Both the position numbers and the translations under genes were made by a program. This document shows, piece by piece, positions 24,500 through 37,875 of a DNA stretch of 64,000 nucleotides. Source of the DNA: Diphasiastrum complanatum. Its lineage: Eukaryota > Streptophyta > Lycopodiopsida > Lycopodiales > Lycopodiaceae. Location of the stretch: NCBI GenBank assembly GCA_029204225.1, contig CM055101.1, positions 43,688,327 through 43,752,326 on the forward strand, written 5' to 3'. Below the pieces are notes generated by a model. It saw nothing but the letters and a program-made list of their open reading frames with translations, was not told the origin of the DNA and searched no databases. Each line of letters starts with the position of its first letter. Position 1 is the first letter of the stretch.

Positions 24500-25216
24500 G
24501 AAGAAAATCACACTAATGACTCACATAGTTCAATCATTTACAACATATGAGACAGACATTGTAGATGCCTTCGCTCATCGATTCTTTTTCTTTCAAACAA
24601 ATTGTCAATAATAGGCTCATGAACCTTCTCCAAATCGTGATTAGCTTTGGGAAGCACGTGGTTACGCCCATTATTGTCTTGTGCTCACCTGCTTAATTGA
24701 CTTGTATATTTTGTTATACATAATATGATTACATCTCTTTCTGTTTTTGCATTCAGATTCGTGTCAATACTGCAATGCTTTTCTATGTTCAATATGGCTG
24801 TCTATTTGCTTTTTCTGGTTGTCTGCTCATCGCTTCCGCAAATTTATTGTTCGCGAATAATTATTTGTCTAGTTGTTTGCAACTGATTATTAGTCTTTCG
24901 CGACTAATTCTTGATTGATTTTCAGTCGAGCTCAGTCTAGCTCTTCGCGAATTATTCGCGACTGATAATTTGTCTAGCTGTTGCGAAAAATTATCTTTTT
25001 GGTGTTTTGATGTTTGGCTACGTAATCAGATCGAACGTGATTTCTATCACTAACGTTCTGTTCGAATCTGATAGGTGTAGTCATGCTTGATGAAAGAGTG
25101 TGATAACTTATTCCATTGCGCACGAACACTCTCTATTCGAGTTCGTTTCTCTTTCAAGTTACGAGTTTGCTTCTTTTCGTGTTCGTTTTGTTTCTTGTTA
25201 TGATCTTTTTCCAACA
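24500..25216 (+). repeat. Orphan copia LTR (3' end defined, 5' end approximate)
   Basis: The sequence ends ...TTTTTCCAACA at 25216 and is followed at once by TGGTATCAGA, the Met-tRNA primer-binding site. That marks the inner end of a 5' LTR on the plus strand. The start could not be fixed, because no second copy is in the window. Homology to an element interior stops about 130 bp later, where the minus-strand gag begins. The LTR contains repeated CGCGA/TTCGCGA phrases (24840-24990). Confidence 0.5.
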
Positions 25217-25226
25217 TGGTATCAGA
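25217..25226 (+). promoter_or_regulatory. Primer-binding site next to the orphan LTR
   Basis: TGGTATCAGA directly follows the LTR terminus CAACA. Confidence 0.55.
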
Positions 25227-25370
25227 ATAGGTTATGAACCTGACATGCTATCTATCTACTATGTGAAATAGATTTGTCATTAGTTACATCTAGAGTTTTG
25301 GTCATCATTTCAGATCTTTCAAGATCTAATAATCGACTTGAAATGAGTTTATAGTATGTGTGAAAAGATT

Positions 25371-26318
25371 TTATGTTTTAAGACATTGTCTTAGATTGTC
25401 AATATCATTTTTTGCTATCCAAGATTCTTTGCAAATAGCAATAAGATCAAAGATTAGAGAGATGTCCTCATCTCCATCCTCTTCATATGCAAGGTTCCCT
25501 TGTTTGTCCTTCTCCTCTTTTGCTCTTAGCCTCTTGTAGCATTCGGATGCATAATGCCCCTTCTTTCCACAAAAGAAGCATTTTTGCTTTGACTTGTCCT
25601 TTGAGCTTGATGCATCATCCCCTTCTTTGGCCTCCTTGGGATGCTTCTTCTTTCCATTGGTCTTCTTGGCTTTCTCATCTCCATTTTGCAAAGACAATGA
25701 ACTCATTCTTGCCTTACTGTGGAGCATCCTACACTCTTCAGCCACTAATACATTGTGAAGTTTTTCTATAGTTGGCAAAGTGTCTTGGATGGCAAAACTT
25801 TGGACCAAATTTGCCAAGTCATCTTCTAGACCATTAAGGACAATTTGTATAAGCTCTCCATCATGAATTTTCTCTCCAATGGAAGCCAACTCCCTATTTA
25901 GAGACTTGATTCTGAGTACATAATCTTGTGCACTCTCCTCACTTCTCCTCATGCTTTGCAAAATTTGATTTCTAAGCATGAGTACTCTTGAAGTGTTACT
26001 AGATTCATAGATTGATTTTAAAGACTCCCAAGCCTCTTTAGCACTAGTACATGCTGATACTTCTCTCAACAAATCGTTGCTCACATTCATCTTCACACAA
26101 TGAAGTGCAAGCCTAGATCTCTTCTTGTATCTAGCTAACTCTTGTGCACCTAGAAGTTCATTTTCTTCTTCAATCAAGAACTCATAAAGGTCTTGGAGCA
26201 TCAAGAGTGAATCCATCCTAACCTTCCAAATAGCATAATTTGTAGAATTCAATCTCTCACTAGCTTCTAGAAGGTATGCTCGAGCAGATCCCATCTTACT
26301 AGTGACTTCTACAAACAA
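25371..26318 (-). CDS. Copia gag polyprotein, C-terminally truncated (315 aa)
   Basis: The protein starts MFVEVTSKMGSARAYLLEAS; the functional start is probably the Met at residue 9 (MGSA). Residues 15-220 form a UBN2-type gag: NYAIWKVRMDSLL, KEAWESLKSIYESSNTSRVL, MRRSEESAQDYVLRIKSLN and FAIQDTLPTIEKLHNVL. A lysine-rich linker follows, with a canonical CCHC knuckle CFFCGKKGHYASEC at about residues 248-261. Gag would form the virus-like particle and bind element RNA. The sequence degenerates after EEDGDEDISL and ends before the protease. It is closely related to the gag at 62.6 kb. The frame is open throughout, but the element lacks everything else. Confidence 0.85.
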   Translation of the reverse strand: MFVEVTSKMGSARAYLLEASERLNSTNYAIWKVRMDSLLMLQDLYEFLIEEENELLGAQELARYKKRSRLALHCVKMNVSNDLLREVSACTSAKEAWESLKSIYESSNTSRVLMLRNQILQSMRRSEESAQDYVLRIKSLNRELASIGEKIHDGELIQIVLNGLEDDLANLVQSFAIQDTLPTIEKLHNVLVAEECRMLHSKARMSSLSLQNGDEKAKKTNGKKKHPKEAKEGDDASSSKDKSKQKCFFCGKKGHYASECYKRLRAKEEKDKQGNLAYEEDGDEDISLIFDLIAICKESWIAKNDIDNLRQCLKT

Positions 26319-26319
26319 G

Positions 26320-26670
26320 AAATAGATTTGATTGACTTGAAACTCACAAAGGTCTCACACTTGCAGTGTTTCAAATTTGATTTCTAATCCAACAAATGGA
26401 CTTATAATCACAGTTCTATCACTCCCTCACAAAGCTAGAATGAAGATAAGATGAACTGAAAACTACTTTCAAACAAATCTTGCCAAGAAATGGATTTGAT
26501 TGTCTCCACAAACTCATTAAGGTCTCTCTCTTGTAGTGTTTCACTCAAATTAGATTTCTAATCCAACAAATGGACTCATAATCTCAGTTCTAGCACTCCC
26601 TCACAAAGTTGGAATAAAGATAAGATGATGTGAAATCTACTTACAATCAAATCTTGCCAATTTTGGCTAT
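26320..26670. repeat. Tandem duplication in the copia leader, unit about 175 bp
   Basis: Two successive blocks share AAATTTGATTTCTAATCCAA, then CAAATGGACT and CACTCCCTCACAAAG. The same duplication occurs in the leader of the related element at 62300-62640, so it is ancestral to both. Confidence 0.8.
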
Positions 26671-27086
26671 TTTTGGACAATAACATGACTAAATCTCCCT
26701 CCAACTTTTTGATGTACTTTCAAGACCTGTAAAACAAGTTTAGAGGACCTGATTTTAGCCTAGATTAATTAGATCTCATGACCCTATGTCAAATCTAATC
26801 AATGGCACTCAATCTTGGTAGCTTATCCTAAGATTTCCACCAAAAATCAAAAGCTCGCAAATTGAATTTTTTTGGATCAAATGAATACCATGCATTAAAT
26901 GCAGGTTCAGAGGTGCCCACACATGTAGTACGGATTTGGACTCCTACCAAGTTTGGGATCAAATCTCCTCACCAAAATCAAGATTCTAGCTTGCCTTCTC
27001 AATACTAGCTATTAGCACCAAAACTTGCTAAAAATGGATTTGCATTAGATCAAAGGCTTATGCTCTTGTACTTGGCTCTGATACCA

Positions 27087-27633
27087 TGTGAAAGTACTAT
27101 ACTTTAGGACCATAAATGGATCTACAAAAGATGAACAATAGTGATTGGATGCTTGCTTAACAATCTATCAAAAAACTAGACACAAAAAGGTTGATCTAGA
27201 TTGGCAATTTGACAAACAACAAGCATTAACAATCAAAAGCATTGATAAACATTGAAATCCGAGCCCATACGTGTGTACTATAGATTTTAGTACGGCCTTC
27301 AAGCTGAGAAACAAGTAGAAATTGATTTGGGTTCATTTGGATCAATAAAACTCAATGTACATAGTGGAGTAGCTTGAGATTGCCAATGAGCTCCAAGAAT
27401 AATCTATCTTCTCACTATGGGAGCTTGGAATACATAGCAAATTCGACTCCCTCCTTGAAGTTAGGTGGATTTCTAGCATGTAATAAGGAAGTTAACTCGC
27501 TCTTCTTGCCCTAAGATGAAACCCTAGCCTAGATCCTAGAGTTATACTTGGTAGGTAGCTAGTTGGTCAAATTTTCACTTTAAACTTAGGTGTAAGTCCT
27601 ATAAAGTAGGGATGACCACCAAATAGACATGAC
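27087..27633 (-). repeat. Partial 5' LTR of the copia element
   Basis: Reverse-complement match to about 61316-61860. Its inner end TGTGAAAGTACT abuts the primer-binding site. Confidence 0.75.
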
Positions 27634-28005
27634 CCTTCACCCTCATGCCATGGTAAATGAATGCAAGAGAGGAGGGGCTCCTGGCTACAAGGATCAGAAA
27701 ATCCAATAGGTAGATGGGCGAGTTTCCACTAGTATATATTCTGTCCCAGGAGGAAATAATATTTCTCTTAGGATGCCATGCAACCTGGGATAACAATTGA
27801 TCTCCTATTCTTGCATTATAACAGTCAAATACCATGAAAGTGCTCCTATGTCCAAATATAGGTCTGGGCCCTCATATGATTATTAATTACTTTACTAGCC
27901 TAGTCCGGAATGACGAGGCGTAGCTAATAACCACATACACTAGAGTGACCGGATATCCATGTCAGGAATTATTCTGAATCCCGCATACTGGACATGGATG
28001 TAACA
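27634..28005 (-). repeat. LTR-like direct repeat, copy A (probable 3' LTR)
   Basis: Matches 38162-38537 almost end to end. It is preceded on the minus strand by a polypurine tract (28006-28020). Confidence 0.75.
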
Positions 28006-31000
28006 TTCTTCCCCCTTAAACCAGTTCTGTCCTTAGAACGAGTAACTAGGGAAGACCCAATTTGTATGCTTTTAACTGTTTCCCATGAATCATTATTCTC
28101 AGTCTGACCAACCAACCTAATCAAGCACTCAGAGATAGAATGATTTTTCAATTGTTTATCTTTGATTCAGAGTACTCTTTTAGGGTCCAAAGATACATTG
28201 AACAATAAGTCCTCCAAATGGGTAGAATCTTCAATATATCCAACTGTCATCATCATATAAACTAAGTTTACATGATACACTAGAGGAGCAGTCGACCCCT
28301 AAAAATCAAGTTCAAAAGCTAACAAATCAATCTTTTAACTTTCACATTTACCATGAAAATCAATTCTTAGTCTGATTTCAATATCAAATAAGTAATTAGA
28401 GATGGAATACTTCTCAAATTATCTATCTCTGCACTGAAGCACTATATCGACCTTTAGAGGTATACTAAGAGATAATTTTTTCTATTGGGGCTGATTCTCT
28501 CCAATCTAGTAATGTCACCTTCAAGTAACCTCAATTTACATGAATCTTTGGGTGAATCATCACCTTACATTGGAAATTAATGTTCAAAAGTTAAAGATCC
28601 AAACAAGTATAGTCCAAGACTATCCACAATTTCTTGCAGACCTGACATAAATACTTCTTGGTACCAATACACTTAGAATTCTTCAAAAAAACTAAGGTAC
28701 AACCATTCATCCTACCAAAATCTCTAGGAGATCCATCAAGATAAAAATGACTTTAACTCAGTTCTGAGTACCCTAGATACTCCCTTGAGTTAAATGCTCT
28801 ATTCCTAGCACATTATGCAAGGAACTAGCAACCATTAAATCTTAATAGACTTGTCTGTCTCCTAATTAACCGGAGATTTAGGCTGAAAATAGTACAAAAG
28901 CATCCCTCAACTACAATCTGTAGTAGAATATCATCCACTAAAATAAGCAAATTCCTCATAAGTATACAAATTAATGCCTGCGAGATTTACACAATCTCAA
29001 GTATGTGCTAATTTAGATTTTCAAATAAATGATCTAAATCTTTGACTCGTTCAATTGATCGAGAATTACTCGTCTCTTAAGAATCATCACATTTTATATT
29101 CTTTTAATGACCTTTAAGTATCAATTTATGATCCGTCAATCATAAATATTTAGAATCTTATGATTCGTCAATCATAAATATTTAGAATCTTATAATTCGT
29201 CAATGATAATTTATAGGATTTCAAACCCATACTTTAATATCGAAAGACATTGGAGTATATGTACAACATACCGCTCATGAAATATAAGAATCATTTTGAA
29301 ATCTTTTTTGGTACTGCATTCCAAGAATATTCTTTCAAATCGATTCTTAACCAGATTATGAGTTCAAAATTTTACAATCAACCAAGTAATTAAAGACCAT
29401 TATAACATTTGTCTTTAACATAAACTTTATACAATCGACTAGAACAATATCCAGAGATTACATAGTTATGCTGAATTTCAACTGAATTCAGTGGTTATCC
29501 TTAATATTAATTAGACTCTGTCATCCAATATAGCTCACTGGGATTCATCAGTCAATAAATTAGGATATATTTCTCATTCAAGAAATATTCTATATCAAGA
29601 ATATTCTATATTCTATGCACACAGCTTCTATAGATGAATCTTGATGACTCACAAATCTTGTGTCTTATAAGCAATATACATCAATTTAAACATTTCTTGG
29701 TGAATTCTCTTCACACTGATTATTTATCCAATTAACTTCTAAACATGAGTAATCCAATTACTCAAGTCAATTGTAAATGATTCAGAAATCTTAAATGTCT
29801 AGGTGCAGATCTCAATTATACTAGTATAACACTACATTTAATTTTTTTTTTAAACCATAACTAAGTTAATGAATTATCTTTTCCATAGAAAGAACCATTA
29901 ACATGCAAGTAATTGTTCCGCACATTACTTGTTCATATGTCTATGCACTCTGACTAGTTTAAGTATACGATATAAATTCAGTACTTAGGAAACACATAGC
30001 AGATTCTAAGATTAAAATGTACATAAGCAACATATCCAACTATGTTCCTATACATAAACATAGGCTATAAACTGACAGATATCCATAATCTGCATATGCT
30101 ACTCACATAAATCATTGAGAATCTTGCAACTCAGTTACAAACGAACTCTATTTCTCATAAGTAAATAACATATCTGGGAAATCTGTGAAGTGAAGAATTC
30201 CACATCACCCAAGATTAGACTAACTTATAGAGACATCTTTGGACATAAGGGTCAAATTAAAGCTTTATTCCTCTGATCCAACCCAAATAAAATGGTACTT
30301 GGCAAACATACCCAATTGAGTTGCAAGATTCTCAGTGAGTTATGTGAGTAATATTTGTCTATTTAAAGCCTATGTTTATGAGATACCATTTGGGATCGAT
30401 CTATATCTCTAATTTTCCAAAATACCCAAAACAAAAAACCAATGGATTTCACTGTAAGTATGGCCATTACAATAATTACTAACCATCAGTCTACAGATCA
30501 TTCTCACCCAAGAAATCTCCTTTGGAATCACTGATGTCCCATACCACCAGTTTTTCCTCCAAGCATTCTTTGCTTCTAGATATGTTTACCCAAAAAGGCA
30601 AAAAACCTATTTGGCTAATCCTATATCCAAATATAGGATCATAATCACAACCAATTCCAAGAGATACTTCTAACCATTGAAATCTCCCATGCTCTTTAAG
30701 TGTTACCCAAAGAATACCACTCCACATTGTACCCCAACATGGATGAGATGAAATGTATCATCCAAGTACAATTGACATGTCGTAAGTGTATTCACTAACC
30801 CAAAAGAAACATGGATCTCAACAAAACCGAATACCATACTGTCCTACATATCCAATATCTATTTTAGAATCGGAAAAAGAAGAACTTAATTCTTTAACAT
30901 GTTAGAATTTCTCTTGGTTGTCTCAGTCATTATAAAAGAACACTTTATAATGCGACAAATAGAATCCAAATTGCTAGATTCCTATATGGAACACCTTTCA

Positions 31001-32450
31001 TCTGCCATCAGTTGCAAGATCCAAATCCAATTGCAAAACAGAGATGGTTCCATAAAGGGTTTATCTGACTTGCAACTCACTTTTCTTTTGAAATCTTTGA
31101 TTTCTCAAAATTCTAATTAACACTGGGAAAAATAAATTTAAATTCCCAGAGGCAGTCTTCTTAATCAATTCCCAATTGTTATTCTCATTTGCAAATATGG
31201 TTCAGGCTAAAAAGCCCCAAATTTGTACTAGAAAAAAGTTCAATTTGGTATCAGTAGTACTTTAACTACTAATGAACCAGACTATTTTGATTGTTCAACT
31301 AATTAAGTGCCACACTCAATTACTGGAAAATTTCCATATGGATCAGCATAAAAATTGTTCCAATAAGATTTGTGTTATACTTGGTCTTTATTGATCTCAA
31401 AAAACAAGAAATGCTCCAATCAGTTGACAGATTTCAAATCTACAACTAAAAGTGAAAGGAACTGTGACCTTAAAAACTGATTGATTTCAATTTAGTAAGA
31501 TCATTCACTTTACAAGCGATTTCTATTTGATAAATAACCAACGAATTTGAACAATTCCAAAACATCCATGGTTATTTCAAATTTTACGTAAACTGGGATT
31601 TTCAAATTATGTTTGATATGGACCTAAACTGTGAAAATCGATCTAAAGCATCAACTTAGCAGTTTCACAATTACCATCACATTTCGAAAGGATTCCGAAA
31701 CATCCGTCATGCATCAAATATGACATGCAGTGATTTCTACAAAAATCAAATTTTTTAACGTAAATTGCCTAGAAACTTGGAAATCAGCTTTTTGAACTAG
31801 AATTGTTAAAATTAACTTCATGCATGAAATTTTCTCTGATCAATCTACTGAACACACATGTACCATGCATCCAAACATGCCTATAGTATATCCATACATT
31901 TTCATCAACAGAAAAGCACTACACAAATGTACATGCATGCATGCATAAGAACATTACAAAAAATTTGCAAATTTTAATACAAATTGGTCGCTGTAAAGTA
32001 CAATTGGAGGGAGAGTAGGTCTACAAGACACTTGCCACATTATCTTGTCACCTAGGCTTCACACGTGCGAGCTGCAATTGACCAAAAAACAGGTAGGAGG
32101 GCACACTTTCTCAAGGTTGATTCATTAAAAATCCATCTAGAGCCCAATAAACATCCAATCAGAGGTTACAAGCACTCTTCTAAGGTCCATTAGAGAGGCA
32201 TAGAGGCTTCTATCAGGTCTAGCAAGCAATCATAGGCTTAGATAATGCAAAAATGCAGTTTTGGACTCCTTCAACAAGCAAAACTTCAACATTATGGTGT
32301 CTAATGCTCACCTATCCATATTGGATCGTGATGGCTCAAAAGAGACGCAATCCATCATATCTTTAAGCTTATAATGATAACCAACAAGTTCAAACGACCA
32401 TTTGATAGGTATTCATGCTCAAAAGTCCTCAAAAATATCTTCTGAGAGTT
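28006..32450. other. Long AT-rich stretch without genes, interior of the Ty3-like element
   Basis: About 4.4 kb without an open frame above 80 codons or any recognisable polymerase motif on either strand. A short tandem repeat lies at 29127-29215. The first 150 bases next to repeat A contain the probable polyprotein tail. The rest may be a badly decayed coding region or a large non-coding interior (LARD-like). I cannot decide from reading alone. Confidence 0.5.
29127..29215. repeat. Tandem repeat, about 32-bp unit, about 2.7 copies
   Basis: ATTCGTCAATCATAAATATT followed by TAGAATCTTA recurs in a row with small changes. Confidence 0.75.
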
Positions 32451-33681
32451 CGGGCTTTTACGGCGGGTTGAAGACGGAAAGAGAAGCACTGGTGCATGGT
32501 TTCTAGTTTATAGAGGCTTGCTAAGCTCAGTAGAGAGATTATTAGCCTGTGCATAGCATTAGACAGGGAAAAATTTGGTGAAAGATTGACAATTTCGAAG
32601 CCAGCTGAAAATTGAAACCGGACTTGGGGTTACGGTTTTTATACATAACTGGTGATTTCTTCGCTGTTTGTGCATCGTTTTGGATGCCGTAAGAACAGGA
32701 AGGAAGTTAATCACATTGTCAATCAGCCATGGAGAGATTTTGAGGTTTATGTCAGAGATTTGTCTCCAGACAGTTAACCTAGCAGATTTGCGGTAAAAAG
32801 GTGAAAAAAGCCACTTTGTCAAGTTGAGCTAAAATCACCATTTCTCCACGCAATTTCCTTACTGAACATTCTATAGTCATGGATTCAGTAGGGCGACCCT
32901 GCTCCAGGCCTCAGATCGTGCTCAAAACGATCCACAGGAGAGCTTGATCTGATCTTTTTGAGGGAAGGGAGGCGCGACCGCAGGCAGGGAAGTCGTGGGC
33001 AGTTCGCGCGCCCAACGCGGTGAAGAACTTAGTGTATCGAAGTTCTTAGCGTATGCAGGAGTTTGGTTAGATGCCCAGATGTACTTTGAACGTGTAGATG
33101 AGGTGTCAAGTGAATCAACGGTCCAGAATTTGTGATGGGAGAGAAATTTGAACCACAAGATTTGGTTCAGCCATTGGATGAGCTTTAAACAGGGTCCTGA
33201 AGAATTGAAATGCATTCTGGCCTTCAACTTCATTAAAAATTTTCATACTGAAAGTTGAGTTGGGTCCCTTCACAAGTGAAGAGTGAAGTTTCTTCAAAGT
33301 GAAGAAATAGTTCAAAAGCTAGAAAGGTCCCTATTTTTGGGTTCTTTGCCCATTTTGACCCAAACGAAAGGCTATAACCTCCAAACGAAGGGCACCCGGA
33401 CTGTACCTGCAAGTACGGTACAACAAAACAGAGCGGTTGCACCGGAGAAAGTGTTCGGAGTACTCCAGAATTAGTTCCACCATTCCATTGGGCACGTTGT
33501 TGGGAATTGACGACTGAGTGCATTTCGGAAGGCGACGCCGATTTGGCTTTCAAATTGGTGGAAAAGCGGCGAGTGGCCTGGTAAGAAAAAAAGTGCAGGT
33601 CATTATTTTCAACTTCTGACATCACTGTTGGCCTCGACATACTGTTCTTAGCCTAAGGCAGAAGTTTTAAGCAGTTTTGCG

Positions 33682-36600
33682 ATGGCAAACATGGGAGAGT
33701 CCATTTTGAGTGAAAGTAACAAATTGGACGGGATTTCCAACTATGCAGTGTGGAAATTCAAAATGAAAAACATACTGATGGAGAAAGATGTGTGGGAAGT
33801 CATCACAGGTGATGAGAGAAGGCCGCCAAATGAAGCAGACATCAAAGTGTTCGACAAAAAGATGAGAAAAGCTTTGACCTTCATTAATTTGTCAGTGAAG
33901 GATCACATCATTACCCACATTTGTGATGCTATTACACCCAGACAGGCATGGGATGTGCTAAAGGAGCAGTTTGAGAAGTCAAATCCGTCAAGAATCATGT
34001 TTCTAAAGTCAAAGTTGAATAGTGCCCGCATGGAGCAAGGAGAGCACATTCAGACATACATGACTAGAATCAAGACAATGAGAGATGAACTGCATTCTAT
34101 TGGAGAATGCATACGTGATGTGGAGCTGGTGCATAATGCATTATGCGGAATTGCAGAACCCTATCAGATGTTTGTGAGCAGAATAGAATCAAGAGAAAGA
34201 TTGCCAAACTTTGACGAGCTCACAGGAATCTTGATGCAGGAAGAGCAACGACGAGAAATGGTGAAAGCTAGACGTCAAAATACTGATGATCAGGCACTTG
34301 CAACACGCCAAAAACAAGGCAAGGGCAAGGGCAAGAAGAAGACTAAACAACAATTTGCCAAGTCTCAGGAGGATGAGGGATCTTCCAGCAAACCTAAGAA
34401 GAAAGGCAAGTGCCTCCATTGTGGTAAAAAGGGCCACTGGAAAGGTGAATGTCGCAAATTCATGGCGGAACAAGGCAAGGGGAAACCAAAACAAGCAGGT
34501 AACCTTGTCGATGAGGGTGAAACTGAAGACTCTAGTATCTTCATATCTGCATTGTCATCTAATCAAGACGATCAAGCATGGTATATTGACTTAGGAGCCA
34601 CAAGACACATGACAGGTAATAAGAACTGGTTCAATAGTTTGAAGGCATTGGATAATGGAACATCTGTTTCACAAGCAAATGGTGAGGTGTGCATGATCAA
34701 GGAGATAGGCACAGTTTCAATCCAACTGCCTGACAGCAAAAGCAGGATGATTAGGGAGGTACTTTACATACCAGGATTAAAGAAAAATCTACTTTCTGTT
34801 GGAGTCATTACTGATCAAAAGTTGAAAGTAGAATTCGCCCATGATCGTTGCTTCGTGAAGGATGCGAACCAAAAGTTCAAAGTTATTGTGAATGGAGTAA
34901 GAGAGCCCAATACAAAATTGTACAGGTTGAATGCCACAATCAAGGGGCAACATGGACTTGTATCATCCGTTCCTTCGCAAACTGAGTTGTGGCACAAGAG
35001 ACTTGGTCACTTGAATTTGGGAAGCCTCAGTTTGATGAGAAAATTGGAGATGGTAATAGGACTGCCTACAATAGAAGATCACTTGAAATCGATGTGCGAA
35101 TCTTGTATATATGGGAAGCAGCATCGAGAGAAGTTCAATAAAGGGGGTGTTGCAAGAGCAAAGAACATCCTGGATTTAATCCACACAGATTTATGCGGGC
35201 CCATGAGGACCATGTCCTTAGGAAAAGCCTTCTATTTCATGACCTTTATTGATGATATGTCACGTAAGACATGGATCTACTTCTTGAAGAAGAAATCAGA
35301 TGCTTTTCATAACTTCAAGAACTTCAAAAACTTGGTCGAAAATCAGACAGGTAAGAAGATCAAAGTCCTACGATCAGATAGTGGAGGTGAGTATAAGTCT
35401 AATGACTTCAATGATCTTTGTGATCAATGTGGGATTAAAAGAAAATTCACGCAAGCTCATACTCCTGCTCTCAATGGTGTAGCTGAGCGCAAAAATCGTA
35501 CGATTGTGGAAAGTGCCAGATCTATGTTAGCTGAGATGAAATTGCCAAAAGATTTTTGGTCAGAAGCATGTAGCACGGTAGTCTATCTTCAAAATAGAAG
35601 TCCTACCATTGCCATACCAAAAATTACACCTGAGGAAGCATTCACAAAGAAGAAGCCAAAGGTGAACCACTTGCAAATCTTTGGATGTAAGGCCTTTGTA
35701 CATATTCCTAAGGAAGAAAGACATAAACTTGATGTAAAAGCTATCAAGTGCATTTTCCTAGGATATGATGATCGCGTGAAGGGCTATAGATGTTTTGATC
35801 CAGTCGAAAACAAAATCCATATAAGCCGAGATGTTATCTTTGATGAATCCAAGATGTATGAAGACGAAGATGCTGAGAAGATAGACACATCCAGTAGGAA
35901 AAATGGCATAGTGAGGATACTACCTGATGATGATCCATTCATTGACCTTTCGAGTGATGAACATGAGGATACATCTCAAGATACTACTACTCAACCTCAA
36001 GAAACAGGTTGGAGAGGTAGGGACAAACCTTTTGGTGCAAGAAGGATTGAAATTGCAGGTGACAAACGCAAGGAGAAGGATGTACCGTGGGATACATTAT
36101 CACCAGGAAGCCAATCACCTGACAGAAAGCTCCCTAAGTGGTTTGAGAGATTGATGGAGAGCCGCGATATAGATGACTTTCCAGGATCATCTAACCAGGG
36201 AGAGCTACGAATATCAACAAGAGAGAAGATACTACCTGAAAGGTATGAAGCAAATTATGCTCTGTTATCCAGCATTATTCAAAGCAAAGAACCTTCGACT
36301 TATGGTGAAGCGAAGGATGATGACATTTGGATCAAAGCCATGGGAGAGGAGATGGAGTCAATTGCTAAGCATAGCACATGGGACTTAGTAGAACCACCAG
36401 TTGGCAAGAAACCCATTGGTTGCAAATGGGTATATAGAACTAAGTACCATGTAGATGGAAGCATAGCAAAGCACAAAGCAAGATTGGTAATCAAAGGGTA
36501 CGCACAAAATAAAGGCATTGACTATGAGGAGACCTTTGCGTCGGTGTGTAAGTGGAATACTCTACATCTACTTATTACTTTAGCTTCACATTTTGGTTGG

Positions 36601-37821
36601 CCTTTGCATCAGGTGGATGTGAAATCTGCTTTTCTAAATGGTGAGTTACAAAAAGAAGTATTCATGGATCAACCTGAAGGCTTTGTAACGAAAGGACAGG
36701 AAAATAAAGTATGTCGCTTGAAGAAAGCGCTTTATGGTCTTAAACAAGCACCACATGCATGGTATAGCAGGATTGATGCCTACTTTCGTTCAAAGGGAAT
36801 GGTGAGAACACATTCTGATCCAAATCTATATGTCTTATGCTTTGATGGTATGGTTGCTTTGATTGCTCTTTATGTTGATGACTTGATTATTATGGGAAAT
36901 AATCAAGAGATGATAGACATAATCAAGAAAGACCTCATGAAACAATTTGAGATGACGGATCTCAGCCTGATGCATTACTGCCTTGGAGTAGAAGTGTGGC
37001 AAAAAGGACATGAAGTGGGTTTAACACAGGTGAAAGATGTCAAAGAGTTACTACACAGGTTTAGGTTACAGGATTGCAAACCAGTAAACACTCCTATTGA
37101 ACCAGGTAAAAAGCTTTCTAAGCTTGATGAATCATAGTCATTTGATGCTACGCTATATAGACAATTAGTAGGGAGCTTGATTTACCTTACCACAACTAGA
37201 CCAGATATATGCTATGTTGTTGGCATTGTAAGTCCGTATATGGCAGCACCTACGGAAACGCATTGGAAAGCAGCTAAACGCATTTTGCGTTATGTGAAAG
37301 GCACATCAGAGTATGGCTTGATTTACAGGAAGCATGATGGTTTACCTGAGTTGTGTGGCTATGTGGATGCAGACTGGGGAGGTGACTATGATGATCGTAG
37401 ATCCACCACAGGATATATATTCCAGTTTTGTGGTAATTGCTTTTCCTGGTCTACTAAGAAGCAAAGTACAATTGCTCTTTCCACCACAGAAGCAGAGTAT
37501 AAGGCAATGTGTAGTGCTGCACAAGAAGCTATATGGTTGAGACAAATCTTGGAAGAGATTGGCATGAAGCAGAAAAATCCCACAACTTTACATAGCGACA
37601 GTCAAAGTGGCATTCAGCTAGCAAAGAATCCAGTGTTCTATGCGAGAACTAAACACATTGAGATTCAATATCACTTCATACGTGAAAGACTGCTAAGTCG
37701 TGAAATTCATGTTGTTCATTGTAGCACAGAAGAACAACTAGCTGATATTTTCACTAACCCACTTACTGAAGAAAAGTTTGATAAGTTTAGATCAAAACTT
37801 TCTGTATTTAAAGTTTGTTGA
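33682..37821 (+). pseudogene. Copia gag-pol polyprotein, one in-frame stop (about 1379 codons)
   Basis: One frame runs from ATG 33682 to 37821, interrupted only by TAG at 37135-37137. Domains in order: UBN2-type gag (residues about 10-200), CCHC knuckle CLHCGKKGHWKGEC (about 247-260), protease WYIDLGATRHMTG (about 302) in which the usual D-S-G is D-L-G, GAG-pre-integrase LWHKRLGHLNLGSL (about 435), integrase core (DLIHTDLCGPM, FIDDMSRKTW, RSDSGGEY, NGVAERKNR), reverse transcriptase with GCKWVYRTKY, the DVKSAFLNG block and YVDDLII, and RNase H after the stop (DADWGGDYDDRRSTTGYIF, TTEAEYKAM, TKHIEIQYHFIRE). The full length is typical of plant copia. The stop removes RNase H, and the protease change would probably disable processing. 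Confidence 0.92.
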
Positions 37822-37875
37822 CTTTAAAGCTATGTATATGACTGTATAAAAAGTGACTCTACTTTAAGGGAGAGA

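Larger units (their letters stand above)
25371..27633 (-). mobile_element. Copia element, truncated: 5' LTR part, leader and gag only
   Basis: Gag (26318-25371) is preceded on the minus strand by a leader of about 770 bp, a primer-binding site (GGCTCTGATACCA on the plus strand at 27074-27086) and an LTR from 27087 upward. LTR, leader and gag match the element at 61.16 kb. The LTR match ends at about 27633, where the 27.63-28.0 kb repeat begins. The LTR's first 155 bp are therefore missing. The 3' side ends at 25371 without protease, integrase or polymerase. Confidence 0.8.
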
